From JAQBFJ01 sp032123435 (GTDB lineage: Bacteria > Verrucomicrobiota > Kiritimatiellia > UBA8416 > JAQBFJ01): a DNA stretch of 5,600 nucleotides. The notes beneath the pieces were generated by a model. That model made no database searches. It worked only from the letters and a program-made list of their open reading frames with translations, and was not told where the DNA came from. Both the position numbers and the translations under genes were made by a program. The DNA is taken from NCBI GenBank assembly GCA_032123435.1, contig JAQBFJ010000258.1, positions 1 through 5,600 on the forward strand, read 5' to 3'. Below are positions 5,026 to 5,600 of the stretch, one piece after another (the stretch's first letter is position 1; each line of letters starts with the position of its first letter).

Positions 5026-5084
5026 GCGTCGAAATTCACCGTTTGGCGCGGCTACGCGACAAAAGGTGAATTGTCTTGTTAGCT
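5021..5084 (-). repeat. attC-like recombination site, best formed in the window
   Basis: On the plus strand the order is GGCTGGC (5021-5027), spacer GTCGA (5028-5032), arm AATTCACC (5033-5040), a 24-base loop (5041-5064), arm GGTGAATT (5065-5072), spacer GTCTT (5073-5077) and box GTTAGCT (5078-5084). The inner arms are perfectly complementary. The outer boxes pair fully on this strand if G-T pairs are allowed, but not on the other. This matches the 7-5-8 layout of integron attC sites and the known use of the bottom strand. The stop codon of the 5079-5429 gene lies inside the far box, so the site begins where the gene ends. Confidence 0.72.
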
Positions 5085-5429
5085 TCCCTTTTCGATTGCT
5101 TTGTACGTCATCACGCTAAGATGCAGATCACTGACCATGCTGATGGCTTCTATAGTCTCCGGCGTGAACTTGAACCATGAATATGCATGTTTTGGGAGCG
5201 TAAAGGTATTAACCATTACGGTCTTATTGATGTTTCTCAAACTAGACAGGGACTCGCGGTTTGTGTTGATCCATTTGCAGAGAATTGAGTTTGTTTCGTC
5301 TTGTGTGCCCTCGTGTGTAAACAGCTCAAGGCGTGCAAGCCCAATGTTGGGGCGTTCTTTTGATGCTGCAATTCCGGTGTCTCCGACTTGAAAGCCTAGA
5401 CCATGGTGAGTTTTGAATTGATCAATCAC
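5079..5429 (-). CDS. Small soluble protein, possibly DUF4279-like
   Basis: This is a 116-residue frame from GTG 5429, with GGAGG at 5445-5441 about 11 bases upstream. The start lies 8 bases after the stop of the preceding gene, suggesting translational coupling within one cassette. There is no membrane segment. The C-terminal half (FTLPKHAYSWFKFTPETIEAI, then a strand like DLHLSVMTY) resembles the end of DUF4279 proteins, small proteins of unknown role. I place this only tentatively. The same frame stays open upstream to 5490 without an ATG, GTG or TTG, and that stretch reads like a beta strand (TVTLALEGEIEV). The true N-terminus may therefore have been lost, be frameshifted, or use an unusual start. 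The stop codon is inside the attC-like site. Confidence 0.62.
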   Translation of the reverse strand: MIDQFKTHHGLGFQVGDTGIAASKERPNIGLARLELFTHEGTQDETNSILCKWINTNRESLSSLRNINKTVMVNTFTLPKHAYSWFKFTPETIEAISMVSDLHLSVMTYKAIEKGS

Positions 5430-5436
5430 TTCGATC

Positions 5437-5600
5437 TCACCCTCCAGAGCAAGCGTGACAGTAGTGTTCTTTAAACATTCTAGGCTTTGTCAGCCTTAAG
5501 GCCATGAGCATGTATGCAGGCCATAAAAGCGAGAGAAGTGCCGCACCGAGTGCAATTCCCTTCACCGTCTCTCGGCTTGCATCTCCGTACCCCAGCACAT
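5437..5600 (-). CDS. C-terminal end of a membrane protein (partial)
   Basis: An open frame enters from the right edge and ends at TGA 5439-5437, giving 53 visible residues. A strongly hydrophobic helix (GIALGAALLSLLWPAYMLMA) follows a polar stretch (YGDASRETVK). After it comes a basic, cysteine-containing tail (KPRMFKEHYCHACSGG). The other two minus-strand frames are closed by stops in this stretch (TGA in one, TAG in the other). The segment therefore looks like the last transmembrane helix and cytoplasmic tail of a membrane protein. No attC-like site separates it from the 5079-5429 gene, so the two probably share a cassette. The family cannot be told from this fragment. Confidence 0.5.
   Translation of the reverse strand, partial: VLGYGDASRETVKGIALGAALLSLLWPAYMLMALRLTKPRMFKEHYCHACSGG

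Noticed and set aside
5484..5496. GGCT-TTGTC-AGCC as another attC between the two rightmost genes
   Set aside because: The stem is only 4 bp, lies within the coding sequence of the membrane protein, and lacks the arms and conserved spacer of the other sites.
1..5600. Integron integrase, transposase or phage integrase in the window
   Set aside because: No frame on either strand shows a tyrosine or serine recombinase or DDE pattern. The gene direction places any integrase beyond the right edge.

Overview
The window looks like part of a bacterial integron gene-cassette array. Seven short genes run on the minus strand, most of them small orphan proteins. Several intervals between them hold imperfect inverted repeats with the layout of attC recombination sites: outer 7-base boxes, a spacer of about 5 bases, inner paired arms and a variable loop. 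The best site (5021-5084) is nearly a textbook case: 7+5+8 bases, a 24-base loop, then 8+5+7 bases. Pairing is best on the plus strand. That is the bottom strand relative to the genes, the one integron integrases recombine. If this reading is right, the array is read right to left, and attI and the integrase gene should lie beyond position 5600. The host cannot be named from this window. A lipoprotein signal suggests a diderm. The 'MKCQITIRQIIIF' style of N-terminus recalls planctomycete/PVC-group proteins, but that is a weak hint.

From right to left (5' to 3' for the minus-strand genes): 5437-5600, the C-terminal end of a membrane protein; 5079-5429, a small soluble protein perhaps related to DUF4279; attC 5021-5084; an 87-bp leader with an extended -10 promoter; 4552-4926, a two-helix membrane protein whose tail is encoded inside its own attC (4542-4613); an 86-bp near-identical copy of that leader; 4208-4447, a DUF2007 protein; attC 4139-4200; 3790-4125, a small lipoprotein; a 280-base stretch with only half a recognisable attC.

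The array is interrupted at 1539-3509 by a plus-strand gene of 656 codons. It encodes a DNA-binding-type protein with six homing-endonuclease-associated (HNH_repeat-like) modules, a Ros/MucR-like zinc finger, a sigma-region-4-like helix-turn-helix and a C-terminal region resembling the RNA polymerase alpha C-terminal domain. No HNH nuclease motif is visible. It has its own candidate promoter and a structured leader. Further left are 703-1269 (zinc ribbon plus DUF4145), a cruciform attC (624-700), 202-612 (single-pass membrane protein), a looser attC-like region (83-195) and the start of a secreted or membrane protein (1-51).

The minus-strand genes do not form a pathway. They look like independently acquired cargo. 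The most unusual items are the opposite-strand multi-repeat regulator-like protein, the duplicated promoter-bearing leader, and an attC family whose core departs from the usual GTTRRRY.
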